64,000 nt of DNA, taken from Massilia oculi. Its GTDB lineage: Bacteria; Pseudomonadota; Gammaproteobacteria; Burkholderiales; Burkholderiaceae_D. The notes under the pieces were generated by a model, which saw nothing but the letters and a program-made list of their open reading frames with translations, was not told the origin of the DNA and did not search any database. Positions 45,298 to 56,110 of this stretch are shown here, piece after piece; within the stretch, counting starts at the first letter, position 1, and every line of letters begins with the position of its first letter. The translations under genes and the position numbers were made by a program. The stretch lies in assembly GCF_003143515.1 (NCBI RefSeq), contig NZ_CP029343.1, positions 992,001 through 1,056,000 of the forward strand. Reading direction: 5' to 3'.

Positions 45298-47745
45298 TCA
45301 GGGCACGAAGCGCAGCGTATGCTTCACCGCCCCCGGCAGCAACGGCGCCGGCTTGCCCTCGACCCAGGCCGCGTGGTCCAGCAGGAAGAACGGCGACAAG
45401 GGGTGCCCGCTCTGCCCGCCCGGCATATTGTACAAGCCCTCCTCTTCGCGTCCCGGCGACACGGTCAGCCGCTCCGACTGGCCGAACTTCGGCCCGGCCA
45501 CGCGCGGCATGTGGGCGTCCCCCGCCAGCGGCTGGCCCGGCGCGGCGAGCCAGGGGCGCAGCGCGGGCACGGCCATGCTGATCGGATGCGCGATGTCGGC
45601 GGTGTTGCGCTGGCCCCAGGTGGCCTCGGCCAGCGGCGTGCCGGCATCGACCAGGGCCGCGATGGCGCGGTCCACCGCCGCCAGCTCCAGGTCGCGCCAC
45701 GATGCATGGCCGGCCGGCAGCCAGCCCGGCGGCCGCTCGTCCAGCAGGCGCGCGGCCACCGCCGGCCAGCGCGTGCTGGCCGCGGCTGCGCTGGCCTTCG
45801 GATCGATCTCCTTCAGCGCCGCATTGACGCCGCCGTACAGCAGGTCGTGCACGGCCCACATGAAGTCGCGCGCCAGCCGATAGCCGATCGACTCGACGCT
45901 GGCGCGCCCGCTCCAGCTGGTCTCCAGCAGGCGCCGGAACTCGGCGCGCTGCGGGTGTCCGGAGAGCGCCTGCGCATCGAGCGCGGCCAGGGCGCGCTGG
46001 CGCCACTGGCCGACCAGGATCGCGCGGTCGTCCATGGCCCCGTCGAAGGCGCGGCGCACGTCGACCTGGTCGCCCATGGCTTGCAAGCCCTCGTGCAGCT
46101 GCCGGTTGCGCTGGCCCAGGTCGTAGCCGCCGTCGCCCAGCAGCGCGGATCCCGCACCAAGCAGCTGGCGGCTGTTGGCGGTCGTGATCTGGCCGTCGGC
46201 CGGATTCAGGATGCGCGGGTGGTCGGCGTAGGGCAGCGCCTCGCTCCAGGTCTGCGCTCCGCTGCCGGCGGCGAGCGGAAAGCCGGCTGCGAGGCTGGCC
46301 GCCTGGCCGTCGGCGGTGCGGCGCGGCAGCAGGCCGGCGACCGTCCAGCCGATATTCCCCTGCACGTCGCCGGCGACGAAGTTCTGGGCCGGGATGCCGT
46401 TGCTGGCGGCGGCGGCCAGCGCTTTCTCGACGTTGGCTACCCGCTCGAGTTTCAGGTGATTCATATTGAGCGCGGCCGGATCGTGGGCGATCCAGTGCAG
46501 CGCATAGCTGAGTCCCGCCGCCTCGCGGATCGGGCCGAGCGAGGTCTCGCGCACGACCATGCGCTCGGCCGCGGCGCCTTTCACGGCGATCGCTTCGACG
46601 TGCTCGCGCGGCGTCTCCCAGCCGCCCGGCAAGCCTACCTGGCCTGGCCGGGCCGGGTCGACCTGCAGTTCGACCAGGTCGAGCGAATCGGCATAGCTGT
46701 TGGTGAAAGCCCAGGCCACCTGGCCATTGCTGCCGACGATGACGGACGGCGGCGCCCCGGGCAGGCTGACGCCGGCCAGGCGGCGCTGGCCGCCGGGCGC
46801 ACTTGGGTCGGGAAAGCGCAGCGCGAGGCGGTACCAGATGTTCGGCAGGCGCAGGCCCAGGTGCATGTCGTCGGCCACGATGGCCGCGCCGGAGCTGCTG
46901 CGGCTGCCGGCCAGCGCATAGTTGTTGCTGCCGACCGAATCGGTGACCTCCAGGCCGGCCAGCCTGACCGGCGCGCCGGGTGCATCCGGCGCGGCGCCCC
47001 ACCAGGCCGGGGCCTGCGGCGGCAACGGGCTTGCCGCCCTTGCCGCGCCCCGGTCCAGGGGCGCATCGAGGGTCGTATCATAAGCGGTCGCCTCGGGCAG
47101 CAGGAAAGCCAGCTGCGCCTCGTCGCTGTGCGCGCGCAGCCAGCCGCGCGCCAGTTCGCGCGCCTGCTGGGCGCCCTGCAGGTCGATGTACATGGCCCAT
47201 ACCACCAGCAGCGAATCGGGCGCCGTCCACGGCCGCGGCGCCACGCCGGTCAACGCGTATTCGAAGGGCCGCGCGCCGAGCGCATCGAGGCCTTCGTTGA
47301 CGCCTTGCGCATAGCGTTCCAGCAGCGCGCGTTCCGGCGCCGGCAGGCGCGCCAGCGTCTCCAGCGCGCGGGCGCGGAAGCGGTGCAGGCGGTGGGTGCG
47401 GTCGGTGGGGAGCGCCGCCGCGCCGAACAGCTCGGCCAGCTCGCCGGCCGCCGTACGGCGCAACAAATCCATCTGGAAGAAGCGTTCCTGTCCATGCACG
47501 AAGCCGGTCGCATAGGCGACGTCGAGCCGGCTGGCGCCACTGATCAGGGGCACCCCGCCGGCATCGCGCTCGACCTTGACTTCGCCCGCCAGGCCGGCCA
47601 CCCGGCGCTCGCCGTCGAGCTGGGCCAGGCTGGCGCGCAGGAACAGCCAGATGGCCAGCGCCGCCAGCAGCACGAGCGCCAGCAGCGCCCCGGCCCCGCG
47701 CAGGGTCCAGGTCTTCCATCGGGACTTGCCCAAGGCTTTGTCCAT
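45298..47745 (-). CDS. penicillin acylase-family Ntn hydrolase
   Basis: An 815-residue protein with AAGGAG before the start. An N-terminal membrane helix (about 17-36) exports or anchors it. The family's self-processing site is visible: VTDSVGSNNYALAGSRS, with the nucleophile Ser273 following Gly272; cleavage there would give alpha and beta chains. ADDMHLGLRLPNIWY, GVSLPGAPPSVIVGSNGQVAW and the late asparagine region fit the beta chain. Members cleave acyl groups from beta-lactams, N-acyl-homoserine lactones or other amides; the substrate here is unknown. It is convergent with the c-di-GMP gene and only 1 bp from it. Confidence 0.88.
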   Translation of the reverse strand: MDKALGKSRWKTWTLRGAGALLALVLLAALAIWLFLRASLAQLDGERRVAGLAGEVKVERDAGGVPLISGASRLDVAYATGFVHGQERFFQMDLLRRTAAGELAELFGAAALPTDRTHRLHRFRARALETLARLPAPERALLERYAQGVNEGLDALGARPFEYALTGVAPRPWTAPDSLLVVWAMYIDLQGAQQARELARGWLRAHSDEAQLAFLLPEATAYDTTLDAPLDRGAARAASPLPPQAPAWWGAAPDAPGAPVRLAGLEVTDSVGSNNYALAGSRSSSGAAIVADDMHLGLRLPNIWYRLALRFPDPSAPGGQRRLAGVSLPGAPPSVIVGSNGQVAWAFTNSYADSLDLVELQVDPARPGQVGLPGGWETPREHVEAIAVKGAAAERMVVRETSLGPIREAAGLSYALHWIAHDPAALNMNHLKLERVANVEKALAAAASNGIPAQNFVAGDVQGNIGWTVAGLLPRRTADGQAASLAAGFPLAAGSGAQTWSEALPYADHPRILNPADGQITTANSRQLLGAGSALLGDGGYDLGQRNRQLHEGLQAMGDQVDVRRAFDGAMDDRAILVGQWRQRALAALDAQALSGHPQRAEFRRLLETSWSGRASVESIGYRLARDFMWAVHDLLYGGVNAALKEIDPKASAAAASTRWPAVAARLLDERPPGWLPAGHASWRDLELAAVDRAIAALVDAGTPLAEATWGQRNTADIAHPISMAVPALRPWLAAPGQPLAGDAHMPRVAGPKFGQSERLTVSPGREEEGLYNMPGGQSGHPLSPFFLLDHAAWVEGKPAPLLPGAVKHTLRFVP

Positions 47746-48026
47746 ACGTCGCGTCTCCTTGTTTTGGGGGCGTATCTTGCCAGAAAATTCACGCCGAATA
47801 CGAATTGGTGCGAGAAAAATACCTCGTTACAGGCGGTGTCACGGGCGCATCCACTGCGTCGCCGGCGGCGTAGCTGCTGATGTCGTTGAAGGCGGACACA
47901 TCCGTCCCCATCTACGCCAATGAGGTAGGCGAAGAAATCTCACCATTCGTTTGTCATCGCACACGCGGCGCGTGCGGGTGATGCTATTCTGGAATCATGC
48001 CGCGGGTTGCGGCGGGAGGAACTGTC

Positions 48027-48344
48027 ATGCAAAACGTCAACAAGAGCGCAAGAATGCCGGCCATCGTGCGCACGTCCGCCGCTATCGGCCTGGCCCTGCT
48101 GGCCGCCGCCTGTTCGACGCCGCAAGAGAAATCGGCGCGCGCGCAGGCCGAGATGGCGGAACTCATGAATATCTACGGCCCGGCATGCAGCCAGCTGGGC
48201 TATAGCGCGAACACCGATCCCTGGCGCGAATGCGTGCTGCACCTGGGCACGCGCGAGGAACTGCAGCGCGTGGGCAATGGCGCCGGCGCATATGGCGCCT
48301 GGGGGCCGCGCTATCGCGGCGGCTACTGGGGCCCTTACTGGTAA
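48027..48344 (+). CDS. small lipoprotein of unknown function
   Basis: A 105-residue protein from ATG 48027, with GGGAGGA before it. A lipoprotein signal ends at LLAAAC (Cys29). The mature part has two cysteines (YGPACSQLGYSANTDPWRECVLHLG) that may form a disulfide and ends in a Gly/Tyr/Trp-rich tail (YRGGYWGPYW). The C-SQLGY-DPW-C pattern occurs in other small lipoproteins of this group. Its last 10 bp overlap the convergent glycosyltransferase gene. Confidence 0.7.
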   Translation: MQNVNKSARMPAIVRTSAAIGLALLAAACSTPQEKSARAQAEMAELMNIYGPACSQLGYSANTDPWRECVLHLGTREELQRVGNGAGAYGAWGPRYRGGYWGPYW

Positions 48345-49567
48345 GACCCGGCCCCGGCGTAGGATTGATCGTCGGGTACGCGGCCCGGGGTCGCGCAGGC
48401 TGGCTTCATGCAGCCCGCAGCATCCTGCGGCAGCAGCCTGCAGTAATGGATCAGCAACCCGTCGAACACCGTTTCCCAGGCGAACGACGATTCGACCTTG
48501 CGCCGCGCATTGGCGCCCAGCGCCGCCAGGTCGCGGGCGGCCGCATGCCTGATCGCCTCGGCCAGGCTGTCCGGGCTATTGGGCCGCGCCAGCACGCCCG
48601 TCTCGTCGTCGACCAGTTCGGCAAGTCCGCCGGCGCCCGCCGCCACCACCGGCAGGCCACACCCCATGGCCTCGAGTACGATCAGGCCGAATGTTTCGCA
48701 ATCGCCTGGGTGCACCAGCAAGTCGCAGCTGGCCAGCAGGCGCGCCAGCGCGCGCTGGTCGCGCTGGAACGGCAGGCGGCTGATCCGGGCGCCCTTCGGG
48801 ATATCGAAGGCGGCCTCGCCGGGCCCCACCATCAGCAAGTGAAAGCCGGGGCCGAGCCGCGCCATTGCCTCCAGCAAGACATCCAGTTTCTTGTCGGCCG
48901 TGAAGCGTCCGGCATACACCAGCAGGCAGGCCCCGGGCGCCACGTCCAGTTCGGCGCGCACGGCGGCATCGCGCCGGTCGGGATGGAAGACGGTGCAATC
49001 GATGCCGAGCGGCTGGTGCAGCGCGCCGTGCACCCCCATCGCGTGCAGCTGCCCGACCATCAGCCGGCTCGGCGCCAGCACCAGGTCGAACTGGCCGTAC
49101 AGCTGCGCCAGATAGCGCCGGGTGAGCTGGGCGGCATGCAGGCCGAAACGGTTCTCGACCAGGCGCGGCAAATCGGAATGGTAGAAGGCCACGACCGGGA
49201 TGTGCAGGCGGTCGCGCGCGCGCAGCGCGGCCCAGGCGCAGTGGCCGGCGTCGCCCACTTCGACCAGGTCGGGCCGCAAGCGGCGCAGGCGGCGGGCGAT
49301 GGCGGCGACCGACAGCGGCATGCGGTAGCCGTGAAAGCCGGGCAAGGCCAGGCTGGGGACGCGCAGGCATGCCGACGCGGCATGCGTGGCGCGCGCGGCG
49401 TCTGTCGCCATATCGCGGGCAACATCGCCCGCCACATCGCGGTTCGGACTCAGGATCGTGTGCCGCGCACGGCCCTGGCGCGCCAGCCACGCCGACTTGG
49501 CGTTCAGGTAGGTGCTGACGCCACCACCCTCGGCGGCATAGAACATCGTGAGGTCGACGATATGCAT
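48335..49567 (-). CDS. GT4-family glycosyltransferase
   Basis: A 410-residue protein with the GT-B layout. The N-terminal half carries the acceptor-side motif AAEGGGVSTYLNAKSAWLA. The C-terminal half has LVYAGRFTADKKLDVLLEAMA, DLLVHPGDCETFGLIVLEAMGCGLPVVAAGAGGLAELVDDETG, the nucleotide-sugar binding E-x7-E signature of GT4 enzymes. It has no membrane segment. The sugar and acceptor are unknown; lone copies like this often glycosylate envelope lipids or extracellular polysaccharide precursors. It follows recR on the same strand after 116 bp. Confidence 0.85.
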   Translation of the reverse strand: MHIVDLTMFYAAEGGGVSTYLNAKSAWLARQGRARHTILSPNRDVAGDVARDMATDAARATHAASACLRVPSLALPGFHGYRMPLSVAAIARRLRRLRPDLVEVGDAGHCAWAALRARDRLHIPVVAFYHSDLPRLVENRFGLHAAQLTRRYLAQLYGQFDLVLAPSRLMVGQLHAMGVHGALHQPLGIDCTVFHPDRRDAAVRAELDVAPGACLLVYAGRFTADKKLDVLLEAMARLGPGFHLLMVGPGEAAFDIPKGARISRLPFQRDQRALARLLASCDLLVHPGDCETFGLIVLEAMGCGLPVVAAGAGGLAELVDDETGVLARPNSPDSLAEAIRHAAARDLAALGANARRKVESSFAWETVFDGLLIHYCRLLPQDAAGCMKPACATPGRVPDDQSYAGAGSYQ

Positions 49568-49683
49568 GGCCAGCTCGCAGAAAAATCCACAATAGCAGTG
49601 GCCCAGGGCGCCGGCTTGCGCGCACGCATGGCGTGCGCCGGTGGTCCGGATGGGCCGCGCTTAGCGGAAAGAAATAACGAACA

Positions 49684-50274
49684 TCATGCGCTTCGTCGAT
49701 CGAGCATGGCGCGCGCGATCGTGCCGGCGTCGACATACTCGAGTTCACCGCCTACCGGCACGCCACGCGCCAGGCGGCTAACCTTGAGGCCGCGCGCCTT
49801 GAGCATTTCGCTGATGTAGTGGGCGGTGGCTTCGCCCTCGTTGGTGAAATTGGTCGCGAGCACCACTTCGCCGACGACGCCATCGGTGGCGCGGTTGACG
49901 AGCTTGTCCAGGGCGAGGTCGCGCGGGCCGATGCCGTCCAGCGGCGACAGCCGGCCCATCAACACGAAATACAGGCCGCGCCAGGTGAGCGTCTGCTCGA
50001 TCATGATCTGGTCGGCCGGGGTCTCGACCACACACAGCAGGGTGTGGTCGCGCTCCGGGTCGGCGCACAGCTCGCAAATTTCAATGTCGGAGAAGGTATT
50101 GCACTTGGCGCAATGGTGCACCGTGTCGACCGCCTGGTAGAGCGCGCGCGACAGTTGCGCGGCGCCCTCGCGGTCGTGCTGCAGCAGGTGGAATGCCATG
50201 CGCTGGGCCGACTTGGGGCCCACGCCAGGCAGGCGGCGCAGCGATTCGATGAGAAATTCGAGCGAGGTCGACAT
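49684..50274 (-). CDS. recR: recombination mediator RecR
   Basis: A 196-residue protein, full family length. Helix-hairpin-helix ([20 protein letters not shown]), a C4 zinc finger ([16 protein letters not shown]), Toprim domain ([30 protein letters not shown]) and C-terminal [20 protein letters not shown] are all complete. RecR works with RecF and RecO to load RecA at gaps. It is the last gene of the dnaX-ybaB-recR cluster, a common bacterial arrangement. Confidence 0.96.
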   Translation of the reverse strand: MSTSLEFLIESLRRLPGVGPKSAQRMAFHLLQHDREGAAQLSRALYQAVDTVHHCAKCNTFSDIEICELCADPERDHTLLCVVETPADQIMIEQTLTWRGLYFVLMGRLSPLDGIGPRDLALDKLVNRATDGVVGEVVLATNFTNEGEATAHYISEMLKARGLKVSRLARGVPVGGELEYVDAGTIARAMLDRRSA

Positions 50275-50321
50275 GTGGGGCGTCCCGCCGGCAGGCGCCG
50301 GCCGGGACTGCTATCAATGGA

Positions 50322-50651
50322 TCAGAAAGGCATCTTGAAGCCAGTCGGCAGGCCCGGCATGCCGGCGGTCAGTCCGCTCATCTTCTCGGCGGCGGTCGCC
50401 TCGGCCTTGCGCACGGCGTCGTTGAACGCGGCCGCGACCAGGTCTTCCAGCATGTCGCGGTCGTCGCCCAGCAGCGACGGGTCGATGGTGACGCGCTTGA
50501 CGTCGTTCTTGCAGGTCATGACGACCTTCACCAGACCGGCGCCCGACTGGCCTTCGACTTCGATCTGAGCCAGCTGCTCCTGCGCCTTCTTCATATTGTC
50601 CTGCATGGCCTGCGCCTGTTTCATCAAGCCTGCGAGCTGGTTTTTCATCAT
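50322..50651 (-). CDS. ybaB: YbaB/EbfC nucleoid-associated protein
   Basis: A 109-residue protein from ATG 50651, 13 bases after [50 protein letters not shown] and [34 protein letters not shown] match the family throughout. YbaB dimers bind DNA and help organise the nucleoid. It lies between dnaX (49 bp) and recR (47 bp), the conserved order. Confidence 0.95.
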   Translation of the reverse strand: MMKNQLAGLMKQAQAMQDNMKKAQEQLAQIEVEGQSGAGLVKVVMTCKNDVKRVTIDPSLLGDDRDMLEDLVAAAFNDAVRKAEATAAEKMSGLTAGMPGLPTGFKMPF

Positions 50652-50700
50652 GGTGGGTTTCTCCAAAAGTCGGATGGGTGATTGATCGGCAGCGGCACGC

Positions 50701-52842
50701 TCAGGCGACCTTGACCGAGCCGGGCACGACGAACGCGTCGAAGCGTCGCTCGAGCTCCTGCACGAAAGGATCGGCAGCGACGATGGACTCGGCCAGGCGC
50801 TGGCGCTCTTCGCGCGCCGCTTTCTGTTCGGCCCCGGCTGTATACCACACCGGGCCGATCTCGGACTCCACGTTCACGCGGAAGTCGGGGAAATGTTCTT
50901 GCAGCGCAGCCGCCAGCTTCTCGCTATTGCCGCTGGCGCGCAGCGTATCGACCGGCACGCGCAGTTTGAAAGTGACCGAGCGGTCGTGCACGACGCAGGC
51001 AAGCAGTTCGGTCTGCAGCGCCAGCTGCTGGGCCACGCCGCGCAGCGGCAGGCTGCCGGCCAGCGCCGGCCAGTTGCCGTCCCAGGCGATCTCTGGCACG
51101 GGCGTGACGACATAGGCGTGCGGCGGCGCGGCCGGTGCCCGCACCTGTGCCGCGGGCGCAACCACGGCCGGCGCCTCGGCGGCGACGGCGGTGTCGTCGG
51201 AAAAATCGGTGACCCAGGACGGCACATCGTCGTCCGGCTGCTGCGGCGGCTGCTGGCGGGCCTGCATGGCCGCTTGTGAGTGCGGCTGCTGGGCCATGGC
51301 CTGCGGCTGGCCGCCGTCCCATGGCGGCGGGGCGGAAGCGGCGCGTGCCTGTGGCGCCGACGGCAGTGCGGACGACTGCGCGGCCGACGGTCCGGGCGCC
51401 GATGGCGGAGGCGCAGCGGGCGATGGCGCCGCTGGCGCCGGCGCGACCGGGTCGGCCACCGGACGCTTGGGTGGGGTGCGGATGCCCGAGGCGGCGCGCG
51501 CCGCCTCCAGCGCCGCATTGATCGCGGCCCGCGCCGACGTCATCGCCGGCGCGCCGGGGGCGGCCGCCGGCGCGTTGGGCTGCGCAGGCGCCGGCGCCGC
51601 GGGTGCAGCCGGTGGCGCCGAAGGTGGGGCCGACCGCGGCGTCACCGCCGCATGGCTGGCCGCCGCCGCCACCGCGGCGCGCGCAGGCGAGGCGCCTACG
51701 GGAGCGGCGGCGGGCGGTGCGGCCGATGCTTCGGCTCCACCCTGTCCGGGGCGAAAGGCGAGCATGCGCAACAGGGTCATGGTGAAGCCGGCATATTCGT
51801 CCGGCGCCAGGCCGATCTCATTGCGGCCGTGCACGGCGATCTGGTAATACAGCTGCACTTCCTGCGGCTCGAAGGCCCCGGCCAGGCGCATGATGTCGGC
51901 CAGCTCGGGCAAGTCTTGCGGCACCGCGCCGGGCACCGACTGCGCCAGCGCGATCCGGTGCAGCAGGGTGCCCAGGTCTTGCAGCGCGCCGTTGTACGAC
52001 AGGCTGCGGCTGGCCATCTCGTCGGCCACCGCCATCAGGTCGGCGCCGTCCTGCGCCGCCAGGGCGTCGAGCAGGCGCACCAGGTAGGACTGGTCGAGCG
52101 CGCCGAGCATGCCCTGCACCGCATCGAGCGTGACCTGGCCGGCCGCATAGGCGATCGCCTGGTCGGTGAGCGACAGCGCATCGCGCATCGAGCCGTGCGC
52201 GCCCTGCGCCAGCAGGCGCAGCGCCGGCTGCTCGAAGCTCACGCCTTCCTGGCCCAGGATGTTCTCGAGGTGGCCGACGATATGACCCGGCGGCATTTGC
52301 TTGAGATTGAACTGGAGGCAGCGCGACAGCACCGTCACGGGAATCTTTTGCGGATCGGTGGTCGCCAGGATGAACTTGACGTGCGGCGGCGGTTCCTCGA
52401 GCGTCTTGAGCATCGCATTGAACGCGTGATTGGTGAGCATGTGCACCTCGTCGATCATATAGACCTTGAAGCGCGCATTGCTCGGCGCGTAGACCGCCTG
52501 TTCCAGCAGCTGGGCCATCTCGTCCACGCCGCGGTTGGACGCCGCATCCATCTCGATGTAGTCGACGAATCGGCCGGCGTCGATCGCGCGGCAAGCCTCG
52601 CATTGCCCGCACGGCTCGGCGGTGATGCCGCCCCGCCCGTCCGGCCCGGTGCAATTGAGCGACTTGGCCAGGATGCGCGACAGGGTGGTCTTGCCGACCC
52701 CGCGCGTGCCCGTGAACAGATAGGCATGGTGCAGCCGCTCCGTGCGCAAGGCATGGGTCAGCGCACGGACGACGTGCTCCTGGCCAACCAGCGTTTCGAA
52801 GTTCTTGGGACGGTATTTGCGGGCGAGGACTTGATAGGACAT
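50701..52842 (-). CDS. dnaX: DNA polymerase III gamma/tau subunit
   Basis: A 713-residue protein. [25 protein letters not shown] at the N-terminus, Walker [10 protein letters not shown], the zinc-binding cysteines (NCTGPDG...CGQCEAC), the DEVHML Walker B, and the SRC sensor motif are all present. After about residue 365 comes a long Ala/Pro-rich linker (to about 560), then a tau-type C-terminal domain (PWDG...[15 protein letters not shown]). It is the clamp-loader ATPase and links polymerase to helicase. I see no obvious A-run frameshift site for making a separate gamma form in this GC-rich gene. The 4.5S RNA gene lies directly upstream. Confidence 0.95.
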   Translation of the reverse strand: MSYQVLARKYRPKNFETLVGQEHVVRALTHALRTERLHHAYLFTGTRGVGKTTLSRILAKSLNCTGPDGRGGITAEPCGQCEACRAIDAGRFVDYIEMDAASNRGVDEMAQLLEQAVYAPSNARFKVYMIDEVHMLTNHAFNAMLKTLEEPPPHVKFILATTDPQKIPVTVLSRCLQFNLKQMPPGHIVGHLENILGQEGVSFEQPALRLLAQGAHGSMRDALSLTDQAIAYAAGQVTLDAVQGMLGALDQSYLVRLLDALAAQDGADLMAVADEMASRSLSYNGALQDLGTLLHRIALAQSVPGAVPQDLPELADIMRLAGAFEPQEVQLYYQIAVHGRNEIGLAPDEYAGFTMTLLRMLAFRPGQGGAEASAAPPAAAPVGASPARAAVAAAASHAAVTPRSAPPSAPPAAPAAPAPAQPNAPAAAPGAPAMTSARAAINAALEAARAASGIRTPPKRPVADPVAPAPAAPSPAAPPPSAPGPSAAQSSALPSAPQARAASAPPPWDGGQPQAMAQQPHSQAAMQARQQPPQQPDDDVPSWVTDFSDDTAVAAEAPAVVAPAAQVRAPAAPPHAYVVTPVPEIAWDGNWPALAGSLPLRGVAQQLALQTELLACVVHDRSVTFKLRVPVDTLRASGNSEKLAAALQEHFPDFRVNVESEIGPVWYTAGAEQKAAREERQRLAESIVAADPFVQELERRFDAFVVPGSVKVA

Positions 52843-53006
52843 GCCACGATTTTACCGCAGATGGCGGTCGTCGCGAACAATCCGCGGGCGGGCTCTCGTA
52901 TAAACAGGAAGGAACAACGGAGACGACGGACGTGTGGACGCCTGCTACCGGCTCGAAAGATCAATGGGAGTTATTGCGAGGAAGAGATAACAGGCAAAAG
53001 ATAAGA

Positions 53007-53102
53007 GGCGAGCCTGATCTGCGGCACTTGCGGTAAACGGCTTTGGCTGCTTCGTTCCCGACCTGACCAGGTAAACTATGCCACAATGCGCAGGGGCCCG
53101 CC
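53007..53102 (-). ncRNA. ffs: 4.5S signal recognition particle RNA
   Basis: Read leftwards from 53102, the sequence holds the conserved SRP core TTTACCTGGTCAGGTCGGGA, ACGAAGCAGCC and CAAAGCC, which form the domain IV tip bound by Ffh. The ends GGCGGGCC and GGCTCGCC pair to close the hairpin, giving about 96 bases. Its position just upstream of dnaX is common in proteobacteria. Confidence 0.93.
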
Positions 53103-53109
53103 AGCACAC

Positions 53110-53115
53110 ATTATA
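53110..53115 (-). promoter_or_regulatory. -10 element of the ffs promoter
   Basis: TATAAT on the minus strand, 7 bases before the 5' end of the 4.5S RNA. Confidence 0.7.
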
Positions 53116-53179
53116 CCCCAGCGTGTGCGGTTTGGGGAAATGGGAGGGGCGCCGCAGCGACCGCCCCTGCCAGGAGCGA

Positions 53180-54664
53180 TCAGATGCCCAACTGCCCCCA
53201 GATCTCGTCCACCTTCTTCTTGACCGCCGGCGCCATCACGATCGGCGTTCCCCACTCGCGATTGGTTTCACCAGGCCACTTATTAGTGGCGTCGATCCCC
53301 ATCTTGCTGCCCAGGCCGCTGATCGGCGACGCGAAGTCGAGGTAGTCGATCGGGGTGTTGTCGACCATGACCGTGTCGCGGGTCGGATCGACGCGGGTCG
53401 TGATGGCCCAGATCACCTCTTTCCAGTCGCGCACATTGACGTCCTCGTCGACCACGACGATGAACTTGGTATACATGAACTGGCGCAGGAAACTCCACAC
53501 GCCGAACATCACCCGCTTGGCGTGGCCCGCGTACTGCTTCTTCATCTGCACCACCGCCATGCGGTAGCTGCAGCCTTCCGGCGGCAGGTAGAAATCGGTG
53601 ATTTCGGTGAACTGCTTCTGCAGCAGCGGGATGAAGACTTCGTTCAGCGCCACGCCCAGCACGGCAGGCTCGTCCGGCGGCTTGCCGGTATAGGTCGAGT
53701 GGTAGATCGGATCGCGCCGCATCGTGATGCGGTCGATCGTGAACACCGGGAAACTGTCCTGTTCATTATAGTAGCCGGTGTGATCGCCATACGGCCCCTC
53801 GAGCGCATGCTCGAAGCCGGACGGGTGATTCGCATCCGGGTAGATATGCCCTTCGAGCACGATCTCGGCTGACGCCGGCACCATCAGTTCGCTGCCGATC
53901 GCCTTGGCGAGCGCGGTGCGGCTGCCGCGCAGCAGGCCGGCGAACTGGTATTCGGACAGCGTGTCCGGCACCGGCGTCACGGCGCCCAGGATGGTCGCCG
54001 GGTCGGCGCCCAGCGCGACCGCGATCGGATACGGCTTGCCCGGATTGGCCAGCGCGTGCTCGCGGAAATCGAGCGCGCCGCCGCGGTGCGCCAGCCAGCG
54101 CATGATCACTTTATTGGGACCCAGCACCTGCTGGCGGTAGATGCCCAGGTTCTGGCGTTTCTTGTTCGGACCCTTGGTGATCACCAGCCCCCAGGTGATC
54201 AGGGGCGCGACGTCACCCGGCCAGCAGTGCTGGATCGGCAGGCGGCCGAGGTCGACGTCCTTGCCTTCCCAGACGATTTCCTGGCAGGAGGCGCCCTTCA
54301 CTTCCTTCGGCGCCATATCCCATACCGCCTTGACGAGCGAGCCCATGCCCATGATGTCCTTGAACCCCTTGGGCGGCTCGGGCTCCTTCAGCCGCGCCAG
54401 CACGTGGCCGATTTGACGCAGCTCACTCAGATCTTCCGCCCCCATGCCCAGCGCCACCCGCCTGGGGGTGCCGAACAGGTTGCCGAGGACGGGGATCGTG
54501 TGCCCGGTCGGTTGCCGGAACAGCAGCGCGGGGCCTTCTGCGCGCAGGGTACGGTCGCAGATCTCGGTCATTTCGAGGTTGGGCGACACCGGAATGTCAA
54601 TATGTTTGAGCTCGCCCATGCGGTCAAGCTGGGCCATAAAATCTCGCAAGTCTGTATATTTCAT
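53180..54664 (-). CDS. ubiD: 4-hydroxy-3-polyprenylbenzoate decarboxylase UbiD
   Basis: A 494-residue protein from ATG 54664 ([22 protein letters not shown]); length equals that of the E. coli enzyme. The frame is open upstream to 54769 but that part shows no family likeness. Hallmarks: [64 protein letters not shown] and the E-x-R-type active-site region. UbiD uses prenylated FMN, made by UbiX, to decarboxylate the ubiquinone precursor. It stands alone here; ubiX is not in the window. Confidence 0.95.
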   Translation of the reverse strand: MKYTDLRDFMAQLDRMGELKHIDIPVSPNLEMTEICDRTLRAEGPALLFRQPTGHTIPVLGNLFGTPRRVALGMGAEDLSELRQIGHVLARLKEPEPPKGFKDIMGMGSLVKAVWDMAPKEVKGASCQEIVWEGKDVDLGRLPIQHCWPGDVAPLITWGLVITKGPNKKRQNLGIYRQQVLGPNKVIMRWLAHRGGALDFREHALANPGKPYPIAVALGADPATILGAVTPVPDTLSEYQFAGLLRGSRTALAKAIGSELMVPASAEIVLEGHIYPDANHPSGFEHALEGPYGDHTGYYNEQDSFPVFTIDRITMRRDPIYHSTYTGKPPDEPAVLGVALNEVFIPLLQKQFTEITDFYLPPEGCSYRMAVVQMKKQYAGHAKRVMFGVWSFLRQFMYTKFIVVVDEDVNVRDWKEVIWAITTRVDPTRDTVMVDNTPIDYLDFASPISGLGSKMGIDATNKWPGETNREWGTPIVMAPAVKKKVDEIWGQLGI

Positions 54665-55139
54665 CAAGTTTTGAGCATTTCTTCGATTGCAGAACGTAAG
54701 TGAGAGGGTGGAGCCAAGTGATTGATTCGTCAAGTATTTCCATTTGGAAGGTCGCCTCATCAGAACCAAAAGTTATAAGAGACGAGCGTGCTAGGGTTGA
54801 CTTGATATAAGCTCCGCCCCTACAATCCGTTCTACTTGATGAGACGGCCTTACCTTTTTTGCCACAATTTTAGCTGTTCTCATGCATTCACGGGGTCGGG
54901 GCCCCATACGACATTTTAAGGAGTGTTTTCTCTTGGGCGTCTGCCCAATCCCCCGAGACAGTTGTTGAGCCACTGGTCCCTGCCCTACGGGTTAGCAGCC
55001 AGCTGAAGCAAAGCAATGACGGCGTTAGTCGGCCGCGTCGCGGCGACAAACGATTTTCTGATGCACGGCAAAACACATTCTGCGTTTCGCTCTAAGCGAC
55101 ACGACGGGATTCTTTTCGCCGCGACAAGGGGAAAATTCG
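54665..55139 (+). other. 475-bp non-coding region with promoter-like site and hairpins
   Basis: No convincing gene. A promoter-like pair TTGACT (54797-54802), 18-base spacer, TACAAT (54821-54826) points toward the lytic transglycosylase gene 314 bp away. Between them lie a GGGGCCCC palindrome (54897-54904), a GGGC-GTCT-GCCC hairpin at about 54942-54953, and CCCTGCCCTACGGG. The long leader could be a regulated 5' untranslated region or contain a small RNA gene; I could not match it to a known RNA family. Confidence 0.4.
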
Positions 55140-56087
55140 ATGTTTCATCGTTTTATCACGAGCGCAAGGCTCGTGCAATCCATGGCCAGCCAGCCAATCA
55201 CGTGGTCTTCCGTGAGCAAAACGGCTAGCGGTTTCGTGAAAACCGCACGCACTACCCTGACCGTGTTCGGTCTGACCGCAGTCGCCATGCTGGCGCTGCT
55301 GTACACCAATGACAGTTTCGCCAAGCGCGTTTCTGAAATGCTGCATCCGCAGCCAGTCGCCGTTGCCGTGGCCGAACCAGTGGCAATCGTCGCGCCGACG
55401 CCGAAGGCCGTGGCCGAAGCGGTGGCCGTCGAGACGACGCACCTGCGCGATTCGCATGCGATGCTGGGCAACAGCAAGCAGCAGCAGTACGTCACCAACT
55501 GGCTGTCCAAGCGTTATCGCGTGGCCGGCGACGCCGCCAATATGCTGGTCTCGACCGCCTACCTGACGGCGCACGAGCTCAAACTCGACCCGCTCCTGAT
55601 CCTGGCGGTGATGGCGATCGAATCGGGCCTGAACCCGTTCGCCGAAAGCCCGATGGGCGCCAAGGGCCTGATGCAGGTCATGGCCAAGGTCCACCACGAC
55701 AAGTTCGAGGACGTGGGCGGCCCGCAGGCGGCCCTGAACCCGGTCGCCAACATCCGTGTCGGCGCCCTGATCCTGAAGGACTACGTCAAGCGTACCGGCT
55801 CGATCGAAGGCGGCCTGAAGACCTATGTCGGCGCGGCCGACCTGGAAACCGATTCGGGTTATGGCAACAAGGTGCTGAACGAGTACCGCCTGCTGAAGAA
55901 GGTCTCGAAGGGCCAGAACGTTCCGGTGCGCAGCCCGCGCGTGACGCCGGCGCCGGTGACGATCATGGCGGCCAAGCAGCCTGAGTCGGAAGCCGCGAAG
56001 CCGGAAGCCAAGCCGATGCAGGAAACCACGACCGCCTCCACCACCGGCGCGCACGTGCCGAACGTCGAGCCGCTGGCCGGCCTGTAA
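55140..56087 (+). CDS. SLT-domain lytic transglycosylase
   Basis: A 315-residue protein with GGGGAA before the ATG. A membrane segment (about 38-55) anchors it with the bulk in the periplasm. The SLT domain spans about 140-265: LDPLLILAVMAIESGLNPFAESPMGAKGLMQVM, with catalytic Glu161, and NPVANIRVGALILKDYV. The end is a Pro/Ala/Thr-rich tail. It should cleave peptidoglycan glycan strands to 1,6-anhydro ends. Long leader upstream (about 475 bp to the divergent ubiD), terminator 23 bp downstream. Confidence 0.9.
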   Translation: MFHRFITSARLVQSMASQPITWSSVSKTASGFVKTARTTLTVFGLTAVAMLALLYTNDSFAKRVSEMLHPQPVAVAVAEPVAIVAPTPKAVAEAVAVETTHLRDSHAMLGNSKQQQYVTNWLSKRYRVAGDAANMLVSTAYLTAHELKLDPLLILAVMAIESGLNPFAESPMGAKGLMQVMAKVHHDKFEDVGGPQAALNPVANIRVGALILKDYVKRTGSIEGGLKTYVGAADLETDSGYGNKVLNEYRLLKKVSKGQNVPVRSPRVTPAPVTIMAAKQPESEAAKPEAKPMQETTTASTTGAHVPNVEPLAGL

Positions 56088-56110
56088 GATCACGAGGGAA
56101 GTCCTTCGAT

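Noticed and set aside
54791..54973. 60-codon minus-strand frame between ubiD and the transglycosylase
   Set aside because: No ribosome site and no family likeness; it overlaps the likely leader region.
54830..55060. 6S RNA gene
   Set aside because: Some resemblance (CCAATCCCC, GGTCCCTGCCC), but I could not draw the long closing stem and central bubble, so no call was made.
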